Positions 15,815-25,595 of a stretch of 64,000 nt of DNA are shown here, in pieces. The position numbers and the translations under genes are program-made. The number at the start of each line of letters is the position of its first letter. The stretch's first letter is position 1. Source of the DNA: Deltaproteobacteria bacterium (GTDB taxonomy: Bacteria; Myxococcota_A; Polyangia; GCA-2747355; JADLHG01); the NCBI GenBank assembly GCA_020848905.1, contig JADLHG010000042.1, positions 372,001 through 436,000 of the forward strand, written 5' to 3'. The notes under the pieces were generated by a model, which was not told the DNA's origin, ran no database searches, and worked only from the letters and a program-made list of their open reading frames with translations.

Positions 15815-18250
15815 TCAGCCCGCCTCGCCCCCGGGAAGAGGGCGGCGGTCCCACCGGCGTCGCACCAGCTCCCGCACGGCCTGATGCTCGGGCAGGCTCA
15901 GCTCGGGGTCCAGCGCGAGGAGCCGCGCCGCCGCGCGCTGGGCCTCGGCGAGCAACCGCAGATGCCGCGTGAGGTCCGCGAAGCGAAGGCGGGGAAGACC
16001 CGCCTGCCGCGTCCCAAAGAGCTCGCCGGGGCCGCGTCGTTCCAGGTCCGCCTCTGCGATAGCGAAGCCGTCCTCGGTGCGCGTCAGCACGCGAAGCCGG
16101 TCCGCCGCCGTGCTTCGTCGCGCGATGCCCGCCAGGAGCAGGCACCGGGAAGCCCCCCCTCCTCGCCCCACGCGCCCGCGCAACTGGTGAAGCTGCGCGA
16201 GGCCGAAACGCTCGGCGTGCTCGACGACCATCACGCTCGCGCGGGCGATGTCCACGCCCACCTCTATCACCGTCGTCGCCACGAGGAGGTCCAGCTCGCC
16301 CGCGGCGAAGGCCCCGAGGACGCGGTCCCGTTCGAAGGCGTGCAGCCGACCGTGGACCAGCCCTACGCGGGCCTCGGGAAAGAGCTCCGCCAGCCGTGTC
16401 GCCGCCGAGGTCGCGTCGGTGACCTCCAGCTCCTCCGACGCCTCCACCAGCGAACAGACGACGTAGATCTGCCGGCCGGCCGCCAGGTCCGCCGCCAGGA
16501 GCGTAGCCGCCTCGCTCCCCCGCTCGATGCGCGGGTTCCACAGGAGGCGCGTCTCGATCGGCTGCCGCCCGGGCGGCTTCTCGTCGAGCACCGAGACGTC
16601 GAGCTCGCCGTAGAGGGTCAGCGCCAAGCTGCGCGGGATGGGCGTCGCGGTCATCACCAGCAAGTGGGGCAGGAGCCCCTCGTCCCCGCGCTCCCGCAAG
16701 GCGAAGCGCTGCAGGACGCCGAAGCGGTGCTGCTCGTCCACCACCGTCAGCGCCAGATTCGGCAGGCTCACCCCCGGAGAGAGCAGCGCGTGGGTGCCGA
16801 TGAGCAGGGCCACCTGTCCGGCGTCAGCGAGCGCCAGGAGCGAACGCTTCACCCCTTGGGGCGTAGAGGCCGTCAGCAGCGCCGCTCGGTGCCCCAGCGC
16901 CTCGCACAGGGGGGCGAGGCGCTCGTAGTGCTGGCGCGCCAGCACCTCGGTGGGCGCCATGATGGCCGCCTGCAAGCCGCTCTCCATCGCCGCCAAGGCC
17001 GCGGCGAAGGCCACGATGGTCTTCCCGCTCCCCACGTCCCCTTGAAGCAGGCGGTGCATGGGGCGCGACTGCCCGAGCTCCCGCCACACCTCCTCCAGCA
17101 CGCGCTCTTGCGCTCCGGTCAGCGCGAAGGGAAGGCATCCTCGCAGCTTCTCCAGCGCCGGCGGCGGCAGCGTGCAGACCGGCGCGCGCCGCGTGTCCCA
17201 CTCGGTGCGCCGCCTCCCCAGCACCAGGTGAAGCGAGAGCAGTTCGTCGAAAGCCAGCCGAAGCTGCGCCGGGTGCTCGCCGCGCGCCAGCAACCCGAGC
17301 GCCTCCGAGTCCACCGGTTCGCCCACCGCGTGCAGCACCCGGAGTGCGTCGGCGAGCGGCGGCAGGCCCTGCTCTGTGGCCACGCTCGGCGGGATGCCAT
17401 CCATCGCCTCGCTCGCGAAGCGCGCCACCGCCGCCTGGCAGAGCCGCTCGAGCCTTCGCGGCGCGACCCCCGCGACCTGCGGGTAGCGCGGACGCACGCC
17501 CCCCGCGAGGTCCTCCGCATCGGCCGGCTCGACGTCCGGGTGGGTCATCTGCAGTCGGTCGCGATAGCGGCGCGCGACCCCGCTAAGGCGCACCCAGCGC
17601 CCCGGGACGAAGGACGCCGCCAGCCCCGGGTAGCTGCGGAACCAGACGCCGTGAAGCAGCGCCTCCCCGCCCGCCTCTGCCGCGACGGAGAGCTCCACTC
17701 GCCGTTTCCCCCAGCTCCGCTTCTCGCGCACGTCGCGCAGCACCCCCCGGGTCGTCACCCGCCGCCCCTCGGGCACCTCGGCGAGCGGCACGACGGTGCG
17801 CTCGTCGCGGTATTCGAGCGGCATGAAGTAGAGCAGGTCTTCGACGGTGACGAGGTCCCGCTCGGCGCACCGCTCCGCGAGCGCTGGGCCGATGCCACGG
17901 AGCGAGGTCAGCGGCGAGTCCAGGCTGACGGTCCCGGTCGCCGGTGCACGCGCGGGAGTAGCCCGAGGCTGAACGGAGGTTCTGCGCCCCCTCAGGTCGG
18001 CGCAGAGTCGCAGCCCGCGCGCCACGAGCTGCGCTTTTAGCGCCGTGGTGGCCGCGTCGAAACCTTCCAACTCGCGCGCGTAGTCGGCAAGCGCCGCCGC
18101 ATCGGCCTCGGGGACGGCTCGCGCCAGGCGCACGGCAGCCTCGGTGAGCGCGGTCCCGAGGGACGCGAACTCGCCCACGCGCTTGAAGCCGTCTTGCGCG
18201 GCGAGTGACAGCGGGTCGTGCAGCGCACGATACGCCTCTCGGGCGTCCAT
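15815..18250 (-). CDS. recG: ATP-dependent DNA helicase RecG
   Basis: The protein has 811 residues. An N-terminal extension of about 110 residues is followed by a wedge/OB domain (SLRGIGPALAERC, EDLLYFMPLEYRDERT). The helicase core has Walker A GDVGSGKT, motif II DEQH (VVDEQHRFGV), motif III MTATPIPRSLALTLYG and the C-terminal motifs including the QLRGRVGRG segment. RecG remodels stalled forks and Holliday junctions by fork reversal. The length agrees with long-form RecG. The gene lies between the HEAT-phosphatase gene and an FHA gene on the same strand, with a strong hairpin (18317-18335) separating it from the latter. Confidence 0.96.
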   Translation of the reverse strand: MDAREAYRALHDPLSLAAQDGFKRVGEFASLGTALTEAAVRLARAVPEADAAALADYARELEGFDAATTALKAQLVARGLRLCADLRGRRTSVQPRATPARAPATGTVSLDSPLTSLRGIGPALAERCAERDLVTVEDLLYFMPLEYRDERTVVPLAEVPEGRRVTTRGVLRDVREKRSWGKRRVELSVAAEAGGEALLHGVWFRSYPGLAASFVPGRWVRLSGVARRYRDRLQMTHPDVEPADAEDLAGGVRPRYPQVAGVAPRRLERLCQAAVARFASEAMDGIPPSVATEQGLPPLADALRVLHAVGEPVDSEALGLLARGEHPAQLRLAFDELLSLHLVLGRRRTEWDTRRAPVCTLPPPALEKLRGCLPFALTGAQERVLEEVWRELGQSRPMHRLLQGDVGSGKTIVAFAAALAAMESGLQAAIMAPTEVLARQHYERLAPLCEALGHRAALLTASTPQGVKRSLLALADAGQVALLIGTHALLSPGVSLPNLALTVVDEQHRFGVLQRFALRERGDEGLLPHLLVMTATPIPRSLALTLYGELDVSVLDEKPPGRQPIETRLLWNPRIERGSEAATLLAADLAAGRQIYVVCSLVEASEELEVTDATSAATRLAELFPEARVGLVHGRLHAFERDRVLGAFAAGELDLLVATTVIEVGVDIARASVMVVEHAERFGLAQLHQLRGRVGRGGGASRCLLLAGIARRSTAADRLRVLTRTEDGFAIAEADLERRGPGELFGTRQAGLPRLRFADLTRHLRLLAEAQRAAARLLALDPELSLPEHQAVRELVRRRWDRRPLPGGEAG

Positions 18251-18316
18251 GTGCCCACCTTATGCCGAGCGCGGAGGAGGAGACAAGCGGGCCGCGCGGC
18301 GCAACGCCGGGCAGTT

Positions 18317-18335
18317 AGCGTCCGCGGCGGACGCT
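18317..18335 (-). terminator. GC-rich hairpin at the end of the FHA gene
   Basis: AGCGTCCG (18317-18324) pairs perfectly with CGGACGCT (18328-18335) across a three-base loop. It starts at the stop codon of the FHA gene. No T-run follows, so intrinsic termination is uncertain; it may instead be a transcript-stabilising or REP-like structure. Confidence 0.4.
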
Positions 18336-19033
18336 TAGCCGCGGTAGGTGAACCGCAGCTCGTAGTCGCAGAGGTGGAAGACGTCCCCCTCGTCGATGCG
18401 CTTGTTGTCGATGCGCATCCCCTTGTAGTCGATCCCGTTCGTGCTACCCAGGTCCTTGATGTAGTAGGTCCCGTTTCGACGGATGATCGCGGCGTGCTTG
18501 CGGGAGATGTTTCCGTCCTTGATCGCCAGGTCGCTGGTCTTCGATCCCCGGCCGATGATGAACTGGTCCTTGTCGATGGCGATCTTCTGATTGTTGAAGA
18601 TGAGAAAGAGGGTGGGTCCACCCGCCGCCTCGACGCCGGGTCGCGCCCCAGGCGGCGGTCTCCTGCCGGGCGGCTCGGGAGGCCTGTGCGCCTGGTGCTG
18701 CACCGTCCGACGCGCGCTGTAGCCCGGCTGGCCGGCCGCTCCGGCCGACGCCGCGCCCGCCGTGGGCGCTGGACCGCTCGGCGGCGGGGGAGGTCGACGA
18801 GGAACCCCTCCGGGAGGAGAGATACTCTGGCTGGGCGGACGTGCGGGAGCGCCGGGGCCAGGCGCGGGCGCGCCCGCTTGCGCGCCGTAGTTCTTGCTCC
18901 GCGCGTAGTAGCGCATCGCCTCGTTGATCAGGTAGTCGATGGAGCAGTCGAAGTCATTGGCCATCTGCTCGAAGGTGTCCCACAGGACATCCCGGCAGTA
19001 GAAATGGCGCATGGTCTTCTTGTTCTGGTCCAT
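18335..19033 (-). CDS. FHA-domain protein with ribbon-helix-helix-like N-terminus
   Basis: The start at 19033 is chosen because GAGG lies 8 bases upstream and the conserved-looking N-terminus begins there; an in-frame start at 19156 would add a low-complexity leader. The protein has 232 residues. Residues 8-45 (WDTFEQMANDFDCSIDYLIN, then EAMRYYAR) fit a ribbon-helix-helix fold like that of small DNA-binding repressors. Residues 50-140 are a Pro/Ala/Gly linker. Residues 145-232 are an FHA domain with the key GR, SRKHA and GSTNG motifs that read phosphothreonine. This suggests a DNA-binding or dimerising protein controlled by a Ser/Thr kinase. A kinase is encoded at 51093-52841, but no direct link is shown. 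Confidence 0.8.
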   Translation of the reverse strand: MDQNKKTMRHFYCRDVLWDTFEQMANDFDCSIDYLINEAMRYYARSKNYGAQAGAPAPGPGAPARPPSQSISPPGGVPRRPPPPPSGPAPTAGAASAGAAGQPGYSARRTVQHQAHRPPEPPGRRPPPGARPGVEAAGGPTLFLIFNNQKIAIDKDQFIIGRGSKTSDLAIKDGNISRKHAAIIRRNGTYYIKDLGSTNGIDYKGMRIDNKRIDEGDVFHLCDYELRFTYRG

Positions 19034-19177
19034 CCTCGAGACCTCGATCCTGCCGGAGAGCGGCCAGCCGTACTGCGCATCGTCCGACGAGGCCGCGGCC
19101 GCCACTCGCGCGCCGCGTTCATCCGCCGGACGGGGCTCCCGCTTGCCGCGCGGCAAGGAGCCCTCAATCCACCTCCC

Positions 19178-20461
19178 CTAGTTGCGTTTGCGCAGTCGCT
19201 CGGCTGCTGCTCGGGCTTCCGTTCCGAGCGTGGCACCTGGGCCCCACCCCAACAGCGGAGTGGCATCTGCACGCAGCGCCTCTAGGCGAGGCACGTCCTC
19301 CTTCGCTCCCATCTCGCCGAGCAAGCGCACCGCAACCACCCGCGCCACCCAGCTCTTCGCCTTCAACGCTTCCCGCAAGACCGGCAACACGCCACTGCCC
19401 ACCTCGCGGATGTCTTTCTCCAGGTAATCAGCCACGTCCTGCCGCTTGTAAGCATAGCCCGAAGGCAGAGCGTCTAGCAACTTCGCTACTCCTCTGGCCT
19501 TGCAGCACGCCACGAGCGCCTCTGCGGTGCGGTAGCGAACGGTCTCGTTCTGCGAGACGAGGAAGCCCGCCAGAACCTCCATCGCGGGCGCTCCACCCAC
19601 GCGTTCGATGGCCGCGAACGCAGCCTCGCGCACGCCTCCAGGCTCCTTCACGTCGGCCGCCAACCGGGCGAAGAACGGCAATGACGAGGCCTCGCCACCG
19701 GCCCCGAGCGCTTGCACCGCGAGCGCTCGCTCGTCGGCGTCTCCCCGCCGAGCGAGCGACAACAGGAACTCCCGCCCGACGACGCTGCGCAACTTGCCGA
19801 GCGCCTCCAGCCAGCCTCGCCGACGAGAGGGCTCCGCGCGAGCCAACGCCACCAGGGCCTCCGCGCCGGACTCGCGCTCCGACGCCCCCCCGACCTTGGC
19901 GAGCAACTCCGCCAGCTCGGGCAGGTATTCGGCGCTGCCCGTGAGGCGCTTCGCCAGCTCGGCGCCAGCGGGCCCACCGATGGCGAGGAGCACCTTGTCG
20001 CCGCTCGCCTCGCCCGTGCGTCGACGTCCCCAATCGGCGAGCAGCCAGAGCACGAGCTCGCCATCCACCCGGGCCCGCTCGCCGGCCGGGAGTTCCGTTC
20101 GCAGCTGGGCGATCACGTCCTTGGCGCGGATCTGCAGGTCCGTCGTGCCACCGGGCCCCGCGCCTTTCATCATGGTCAGGAGACGACTGAGAGCGGCGAC
20201 CGCGATCGGCGCGCGCTCCGCAGAAGGGATCGCGCCGAGGTCGCTCGCCAGCTCGGCCTGCATCCCGAGGTCCGCCAGCGCCAGCACCGCCTCGACCCGC
20301 ACCTCCACCGGGCTCGCGCGATCCCTGAGAGCCTCGCGGATCTTCGAGGGCCCCTTCTCCGTCTCCTTCCACGCCCGAACCTTCTCCGGCGTGGCACGAC
20401 AGCCCACGCCGAGCAAGGCCAGGAGCAGCGCCGCGCCTCGGAGAAAAGGGGAAGATTTCAT
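19178..20461 (-). CDS. HEAT-repeat lipoprotein
   Basis: The 427-residue protein has a signal peptide with lipobox LLGVGC (Cys21). The mature protein consists of about ten HEAT/PBS-lyase-like helical repeats (VEVRVEAVLALADLG, ETVRYRTAEALVACC, SWVARVVAVRLLGEMG). It is probably a lipid-anchored periplasmic or outer-membrane scaffold. The promoter match at 20484-20512 would leave a leader of only about 15 bases with no Shine-Dalgarno sequence. It is divergent from the FadL-like gene, and the FHA gene lies about 145 bases downstream on the same strand. Confidence 0.85.
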   Translation of the reverse strand: MKSSPFLRGAALLLALLGVGCRATPEKVRAWKETEKGPSKIREALRDRASPVEVRVEAVLALADLGMQAELASDLGAIPSAERAPIAVAALSRLLTMMKGAGPGGTTDLQIRAKDVIAQLRTELPAGERARVDGELVLWLLADWGRRRTGEASGDKVLLAIGGPAGAELAKRLTGSAEYLPELAELLAKVGGASERESGAEALVALARAEPSRRRGWLEALGKLRSVVGREFLLSLARRGDADERALAVQALGAGGEASSLPFFARLAADVKEPGGVREAAFAAIERVGGAPAMEVLAGFLVSQNETVRYRTAEALVACCKARGVAKLLDALPSGYAYKRQDVADYLEKDIREVGSGVLPVLREALKAKSWVARVVAVRLLGEMGAKEDVPRLEALRADATPLLGWGPGATLGTEARAAAERLRKRN

Positions 20462-20483
20462 AGTTTACGCTGAGTTCGTCTGT

Positions 20484-20512
20484 ATGATAGGGAGGCCTCT
20501 GGAGCAAGTCAA
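20484..20512 (-). promoter_or_regulatory. sigma-70-type promoter of the HEAT lipoprotein gene
   Basis: Read on the minus strand, -35 TTGACT (20512-20507) is followed after 17 bases by -10 TATCAT (20489-20484). Transcription would start near 20476-20477, about 15 bases before the ATG at 20461, leaving almost no leader and no visible ribosome binding site. Confidence 0.55.
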
Positions 20513-20529
20513 GCGTAGCCCCGCCCTGC

Positions 20530-22092
20530 ATGCGCTGCCACCGCCTCATACCGCTCTGGCTCCCTGCGCTCCTCGCTGCCGGGGCGTCCGACCTCCACGC
20601 GACGCCGTTTGTCACCTCCCGACCGGGGGGATTGACCTTGACCGGGCCGGCGGTCGTGCACCCCGCGTCGCAGTACCTGAACCCGGCCGTCCTCGGCCTG
20701 CTCCCCGGCCACCATGTCTACCTGGACGGGACGCTCGAGCTGTCTCACGGCGCGATCGCCCGCCGACCCATCGACGCAGCCACCGGAGAACCCACGAGCG
20801 GGGGCGCCGGGCGACCCTCTCCCGAGGAGCAGCTCCTCGCGCCCTATCCGACCTTCTTCTTCGGCGCGGCCTCCGACCTCGGACTCGACTCGGTAGTAGT
20901 AGGGCTCGCCGTGCACAATCCGATGGGCGCGCACGTCTCGTTCCTGCGCGGCGCGAACGCGGGGCGCTTCGACCCGGCCAGCCAGGGGCCCCTGCGTTAC
21001 CACGCGACCGATCTCACCGCCTTCCACGTCTTCGTCACCCCGGCGGCCGCGATCAAGCTGCTCGACCAGCTGTCGCTCGGCATCTCCTTCAGCTACGTCT
21101 TCGGACTGATGGACCTGGGTTTCGTGCGCGACGCTGCGCTCGACGGAGGGCAGCATCGCCAGGCCTCCGAATACACGGCCCTCGACGACTGCGGCGGAGG
21201 TCGCGCCTGCGGCTACGAGGCGGACGCCGCCGCCGAAGGGGTCAGGGTGCGCGGCACCTCGAACGCCGTCGCCTTCAGCGTGGGACTCGCCGCCCGTCCC
21301 CACCGCCGCCTGACGCTGGGCGCCGCGTACCACAGCCCCGTGATCGGCCTGAGCGGACAGGGGCTCAGCGCCCGAGGGAGCGCGTGGATCCGACGAGCCA
21401 CCTCCACGTACGACAACGCGCGGAGCGGCGGCCTCGCAGCTCCTCGCGCCTGCACCGACGGGTCGAGCCCGCCCTGCCGCGAGCTCGAGGGGCGGGGGAC
21501 GGTGAACTACGCGCTGCCCGACATGGTGACCCTCGGAGGCACCCTCCAGGCCACCCGCAGCCTGCTCCTCGCGCTCCAGCTCCGCTGGATCAACTACAGC
21601 CGCCACGACCAGCTCGACGTGCGGCTCACGGGGGCGGAGCTGCGCCACGAGCCCGAGGTTCCGGAGCGCGTGGTCCACTACCGCGGGTTTCGCGGCGTGT
21701 TCGCGGCGGAGGTCGGCGCCTCGTATCGCGCCACGGCGAGACTCGAGCTCCAGGGGGGGGTGCTCGTCGAGAGCGCCGCCGTCCCGTCGGAGCTCGTCAC
21801 CCCTCTCGCCATCGACGCGTTCAAGGTCGACCTCCTGCTGGCAGCCCGCCTGCGCCTCTGGGCCGGGCTCAGCGTGCAGCTCGGCTACAACCTCGTGGCG
21901 ATGCCCCCGATCGACGTCGACCGCTCGGCATTCAGGCCCGCCATCATGGTGGAGTGCGTCGACCGCGGGCTGGACATGGACCTCGAGGTCTGCCAGGCCG
22001 CCAGCCGCGGGCAAGGTCTCCCGTCCGCCGCGGGCCGCTATCAGCTCCTGCAGCACCGGCTAGGGCTGGGTCTCGCCTACGACGTCGACTGA
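20530..22092 (+). CDS. OmpP1/FadL-family outer-membrane transport protein
   Basis: This 520-residue protein has a signal peptide (about 1-25). The mature N-terminus ([11 protein letters not shown]-like region followed by [12 protein letters not shown]) matches the hatch segment of FadL-type barrels, where an NPA motif is typical. The rest shows amphipathic strands and periodic GVG/GLS turns ([17 protein letters not shown]). FadL proteins are 14-stranded barrels that take up long-chain fatty acids or other hydrophobic compounds. Several Cys residues in extracellular-loop positions ([12 protein letters not shown]) are unusual and may form disulfides. The 3' end overlaps the convergent aspartokinase gene by 33 bases. 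Confidence 0.8.
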   Translation: MRCHRLIPLWLPALLAAGASDLHATPFVTSRPGGLTLTGPAVVHPASQYLNPAVLGLLPGHHVYLDGTLELSHGAIARRPIDAATGEPTSGGAGRPSPEEQLLAPYPTFFFGAASDLGLDSVVVGLAVHNPMGAHVSFLRGANAGRFDPASQGPLRYHATDLTAFHVFVTPAAAIKLLDQLSLGISFSYVFGLMDLGFVRDAALDGGQHRQASEYTALDDCGGGRACGYEADAAAEGVRVRGTSNAVAFSVGLAARPHRRLTLGAAYHSPVIGLSGQGLSARGSAWIRRATSTYDNARSGGLAAPRACTDGSSPPCRELEGRGTVNYALPDMVTLGGTLQATRSLLLALQLRWINYSRHDQLDVRLTGAELRHEPEVPERVVHYRGFRGVFAAEVGASYRATARLELQGGVLVESAAVPSELVTPLAIDAFKVDLLLAARLRLWAGLSVQLGYNLVAMPPIDVDRSAFRPAIMVECVDRGLDMDLEVCQAASRGQGLPSAAGRYQLLQHRLGLGLAYDVD

Positions 22093-23292
22093 GGGCGCAT
22101 GCTCCTGCTCGACGAAGCGCGCGTGAAGCGCCTGCTGAGCGCGGGCCAGGTGCCCGGGCCGGAGCACGAGCGTGAGGCGCAGCGGCGCGGTATCCACGCT
22201 GTGCACGGGGAGCTCGAGCTCCCGCGCCAGCTCGAGCAGCGCCGCGAGGTGCCCCGGGTCATCTCCGAGCCCCTCGCCGACCACGGACGCGGCCTCGAGG
22301 CCCGATTCGAGCTCGATCGGCCCCGTCTTCTCGAGGGCGGCCACGAGCCCCGGGGAGTCCACGCACTGCGAGCCGTGTAGGAAGAGCACTGGGCGCCCCT
22401 CGTGCAGGTGCGCCCACAGCGGAGCGAGCTGAAAGCTGCGGAGCACCTCACCGAGCTGCGAGAGCTGCTCGGCCCCGCCGGCGCCCCGGACGCACAGGAG
22501 CTGGCTCAGCCCAGCCACCCCCACCGCGCCCCCGCCACGCTCCGGCGAGGTCGCCGCAACGCGCGTCTGCCGCTCGGACCCGCTCGAGGCGCGCGCGAAG
22601 ATCACGATCCCCTGCTTCCGCGCGAACTCCACGGCCTGGGCGTTCAGCACCTTCGCCCCGTGGAGCGCCAGCTCCTGCATCTCGGCGTAAGAGATCGTGG
22701 ATAGGTGCCGCGGCGACGGGACGACCCGCGGGTCGGCGGTATACACCCCATCCACGTCCGAGCAGATCTCGCAGTATTCGGCGCCGAGCGCGGCCGCCAT
22801 GGCCACGGCGGTAGTGTCCGACCCACCGCGTCCGAGAGTCGTGATGTCCCGCTTGTAGCTCACCCCCTGGAAGCCGGCGATGATCACTACCCTGCCCCGA
22901 TCGAGCTCATCCTGGACCCGGTAGGGACGCACCTCGAGGATCCGGGCGTCGGTGTGGCGGTGGCTGGTGATGATCCCGCACTGCGATCCGGTGAAGGAGA
23001 CCGCGTCGCACCCCTGGTCCGAGATGGCGATGGCGAGCAATGCGGCGGAGATACGCTCGCCGGCGGAGAGCAGCATGTCCAGCTCGCGGCGCGGCGGCGA
23101 GGCCGACACCGAGCGCGCGAGCTCGAGCAGCTGGTCCGTGGTCCGCCCCATCGCCGAGACGACGACCACCACGCGATACCCTCGTCGCACGGTCTCCGCC
23201 ACGCGCACAGCGACCTTGCGCAGGCGCTCGGGGTCCGCGACCGACGAGCCGCCGTACTTTTGCACCACGATCGGCGCGAGCTCTTGCGACAT
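22060..23292 (-). CDS. second aspartate kinase with divergent regulatory half
   Basis: The ATG at 23292 gives 410 residues beginning with [18 protein letters not shown]. The kinase domain (1-250) is well conserved: [52 protein letters not shown] and [15 protein letters not shown]. The C-terminal 150 residues align in length with the two ACT domains but have lost the usual allosteric motif: where lysC reads STSEIKVSCVI, this protein reads [13 protein letters not shown]. Activity on aspartate is likely. Feedback control is probably absent or different. No lysine, threonine or ectoine gene lies beside it. Confidence 0.88.
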   Translation of the reverse strand: MSQELAPIVVQKYGGSSVADPERLRKVAVRVAETVRRGYRVVVVVSAMGRTTDQLLELARSVSASPPRRELDMLLSAGERISAALLAIAISDQGCDAVSFTGSQCGIITSHRHTDARILEVRPYRVQDELDRGRVVIIAGFQGVSYKRDITTLGRGGSDTTAVAMAAALGAEYCEICSDVDGVYTADPRVVPSPRHLSTISYAEMQELALHGAKVLNAQAVEFARKQGIVIFARASSGSERQTRVAATSPERGGGAVGVAGLSQLLCVRGAGGAEQLSQLGEVLRSFQLAPLWAHLHEGRPVLFLHGSQCVDSPGLVAALEKTGPIELESGLEAASVVGEGLGDDPGHLAALLELARELELPVHSVDTAPLRLTLVLRPGHLARAQQALHARFVEQEHAPSVDVVGETQP

Positions 23293-23381
23293 GGCGTCCT
23301 CCGAGCAAGCGATACCACCGCGTCGCGCCCGAGGGCAAATGTGCTGGACGCCCCGACGGGTGGTAGCTACACTCCAACGCC

Positions 23382-25595
23382 ATGAAGGGTTTTCTGCCCC
23401 TCGCCGGGGTCCTGCTGGCAGCCGCGAGCTGCGGCCACCCTTCCCTGGGCCTGAAGCTCCCCAAGGCAGGCCCGCCGCGCGCACGCGTCTCCATTCCACC
23501 CGCGGTCAGCGACGAGACGTACCCCCACTTCCGCCAGCTCTACGAGTCTCTCCCCTCCACGGCAGCCGAGCGATCTCCTTTTCGGCGGGTGCTCCTGGCA
23601 CACCTGGAACAGCAGGCTGTCCTCCTCGCGCGGGAAGACCAGCCGGGTGAGGTGGCCAAGACCTTCAGTGAAGCCCTGACCCTGTTCGACGCCGCGGAGA
23701 TCCATCGCGGCGTCCCGCACGACGGCGGGCTCGACCGAATGGCGCAGCACGTGGTTCGCCTCTTTTCCCCCCAGGGAGACGAGGCCCAGGTCATCCCCGC
23801 GCTCTGCGTGCGCATCAGCCTGCGGCCGCGCGACAAGCGTCTGAAGGAGGAGCTCGAGGAGATCGTGCAGTGGGTGGAGCAGACGGTGCAGCTAACCTAT
23901 GGACGGGGTTTCCGCGGCGCTCGCATGGTGCGCGTGATGGAGGACACCGCCAAGGTCTGGCCCTCGGCCTTCGTCCTCGAGACGCTCCGCCGTCTGTACC
24001 TCCTACGGTCGGATGCGCTCTCACGGGCGGCGCCGATGGATCGCGTCTTCTCGCGGGCCATGGACCACCCCCTCGCCGCCCTCCTCTACACCGGCTACAG
24101 CATGGCCCGGGCGTACCTGCGCGTGGACCGTGCGTACGAAGCGCTGCAGCGCGTGCGCGAGATCGGCGGCGAGGTGCCCCACGACGGGCAGCTTCGGCGG
24201 CTGCTCGAGCGGGCGGTCTCCCCGCTGGCCTCGGTCGATGACCAGCTCCGGCTCGCCACCTACTTCGAGGAACGGGACCGAGACGTCGCCCTGCGCGTCT
24301 GCCGGGCGGCCGCCGAGCGCTACGTCGACGACCCACGCCTGCACGGCTGCACCGGACGGCTCGCGGCGGCCGAGGACAAGGTCCCCCTCGCGGTACGCAG
24401 CTTCGAGACCGCCCTCGCCCTTCGTCCTCGGGACCGCTCGACCGCGGAGGCTCTCGCGCAGCTCTATCAGCGACAGCTCTTCTCGGCGATCGAGGGCGAG
24501 CGGCTGGGGGAGGCCACGCGCGAGGTCGAACGCATCGAAGCCTTCTACCGCGCGACGGAGAAGCGCCTCGGCGGAGCTCCGCTCAAGCCGTCGCTCGGTC
24601 GGGCCTACTACGCCATCGGCCACGGGCACTACAACGCCGGACAGATCCCGGCCGCGGAGGCCGCCTTCAGAAAGTCTCTCCGTGCCGAGCCCTCTCCGGA
24701 GGCGCACGTGCAGCTCGCCACCATCCGGGTGAAGGCGGGCGACGGTCCGGGCGCCGGTCGGGCCCTCGACGAGGCGGCGCGCATTCCCATGGCGACTCCC
24801 CAGGAGCGGCTGTACTGGCAGGCGCGGTTGGAAGGTCTGCGAGGCGCCGCGGCCGAGGTCGCCGACGACAAGGCGGCGAGCCTGGCGGCCCACCGCCGAT
24901 CGGTGGAGGCCTGGGATCAATGGCTGCAGCTCGGTCTGCGTCCCGAGGCCCGCGCGGAGGCGCTCGTGGCGCGGGCGCGGAGCCTCATGGCGACGGGGCA
25001 GAGAGCCCTGGCGCTCGATAGTCTCGACGAGGCCGTGGACGCGGAGCCCAGCCGCAAGGAGACCTACGCGGACGTGGTCGCGATCCTCGCCACGCACGGT
25101 CACCTGCCGGAGGCGCTGGACGCGTACTATCGTGCCCTCGGACGAAAAGAGGTGACCGAGTACCTCAAGACCTACTGCACGTTCTGGGTGATCGGCCTCG
25201 CGCGCCGAGCGGGTCGCGAACCGGATCCGCTGGCGCTGCAATTCCTGCGGGGACTGCGCACGAAGGCCTGGTACGGGCGGCTGGCCAAGCTGGTCCTCGG
25301 CTCCGCACGCTTCGTAGACCTCGAGAAGCACGCCCGGACGGTCGGCGAGCGCGCCGAGCTCTACTTCTACCGTGCCGACCAGTTGCTCGGCGACGGGAAG
25401 CAGGCCGAGGCGGAGGCTCTGTGGCGCAAGGTGCTCGCCACGAGCATGATGGCCTTCTTCGAGTACGACATGGCGGCGCACAACCTGCGTCACGGCCCCA
25501 CGAAGGTCAAAGTGCGGCCCCTCGACCGCCAGATGGCGCGCCGCCCGCCCGCCACCCCGCCGGCCGCGCCGGCCCCCGCCGACGAGGAACCGTGA
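23382..25595 (+). CDS. large TPR lipoprotein
   Basis: The 737-residue protein has a signal peptide with lipobox LAAASC (Cys17). Most of the mature protein is a helical solenoid. Recognisable TPR units include [20 protein letters not shown]-type pairs near residue 405 and [20 protein letters not shown] near 545. The C-terminus is Pro/Ala-rich. It is probably an outer-membrane or periplasmic assembly scaffold. The following START-like gene begins at a GTG overlapping this stop by 4 bases (GTGA), which argues for translational coupling and a shared function. Confidence 0.83.
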   Translation: MKGFLPLAGVLLAAASCGHPSLGLKLPKAGPPRARVSIPPAVSDETYPHFRQLYESLPSTAAERSPFRRVLLAHLEQQAVLLAREDQPGEVAKTFSEALTLFDAAEIHRGVPHDGGLDRMAQHVVRLFSPQGDEAQVIPALCVRISLRPRDKRLKEELEEIVQWVEQTVQLTYGRGFRGARMVRVMEDTAKVWPSAFVLETLRRLYLLRSDALSRAAPMDRVFSRAMDHPLAALLYTGYSMARAYLRVDRAYEALQRVREIGGEVPHDGQLRRLLERAVSPLASVDDQLRLATYFEERDRDVALRVCRAAAERYVDDPRLHGCTGRLAAAEDKVPLAVRSFETALALRPRDRSTAEALAQLYQRQLFSAIEGERLGEATREVERIEAFYRATEKRLGGAPLKPSLGRAYYAIGHGHYNAGQIPAAEAAFRKSLRAEPSPEAHVQLATIRVKAGDGPGAGRALDEAARIPMATPQERLYWQARLEGLRGAAAEVADDKAASLAAHRRSVEAWDQWLQLGLRPEARAEALVARARSLMATGQRALALDSLDEAVDAEPSRKETYADVVAILATHGHLPEALDAYYRALGRKEVTEYLKTYCTFWVIGLARRAGREPDPLALQFLRGLRTKAWYGRLAKLVLGSARFVDLEKHARTVGERAELYFYRADQLLGDGKQAEAEALWRKVLATSMMAFFEYDMAAHNLRHGPTKVKVRPLDRQMARRPPATPPAAPAPADEEP

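Noticed and set aside
12755-18040. A plus-strand open frame of about 1760 codons across the HEAT-phosphatase and recG genes
   Set aside because: Both genes on the minus strand are clearly real by motif, and the antisense translation has no domain or signal.
18317-18335. Rho-independent terminator with certainty
   Set aside because: The hairpin is strong but lacks a T-run; it is listed as a candidate only.
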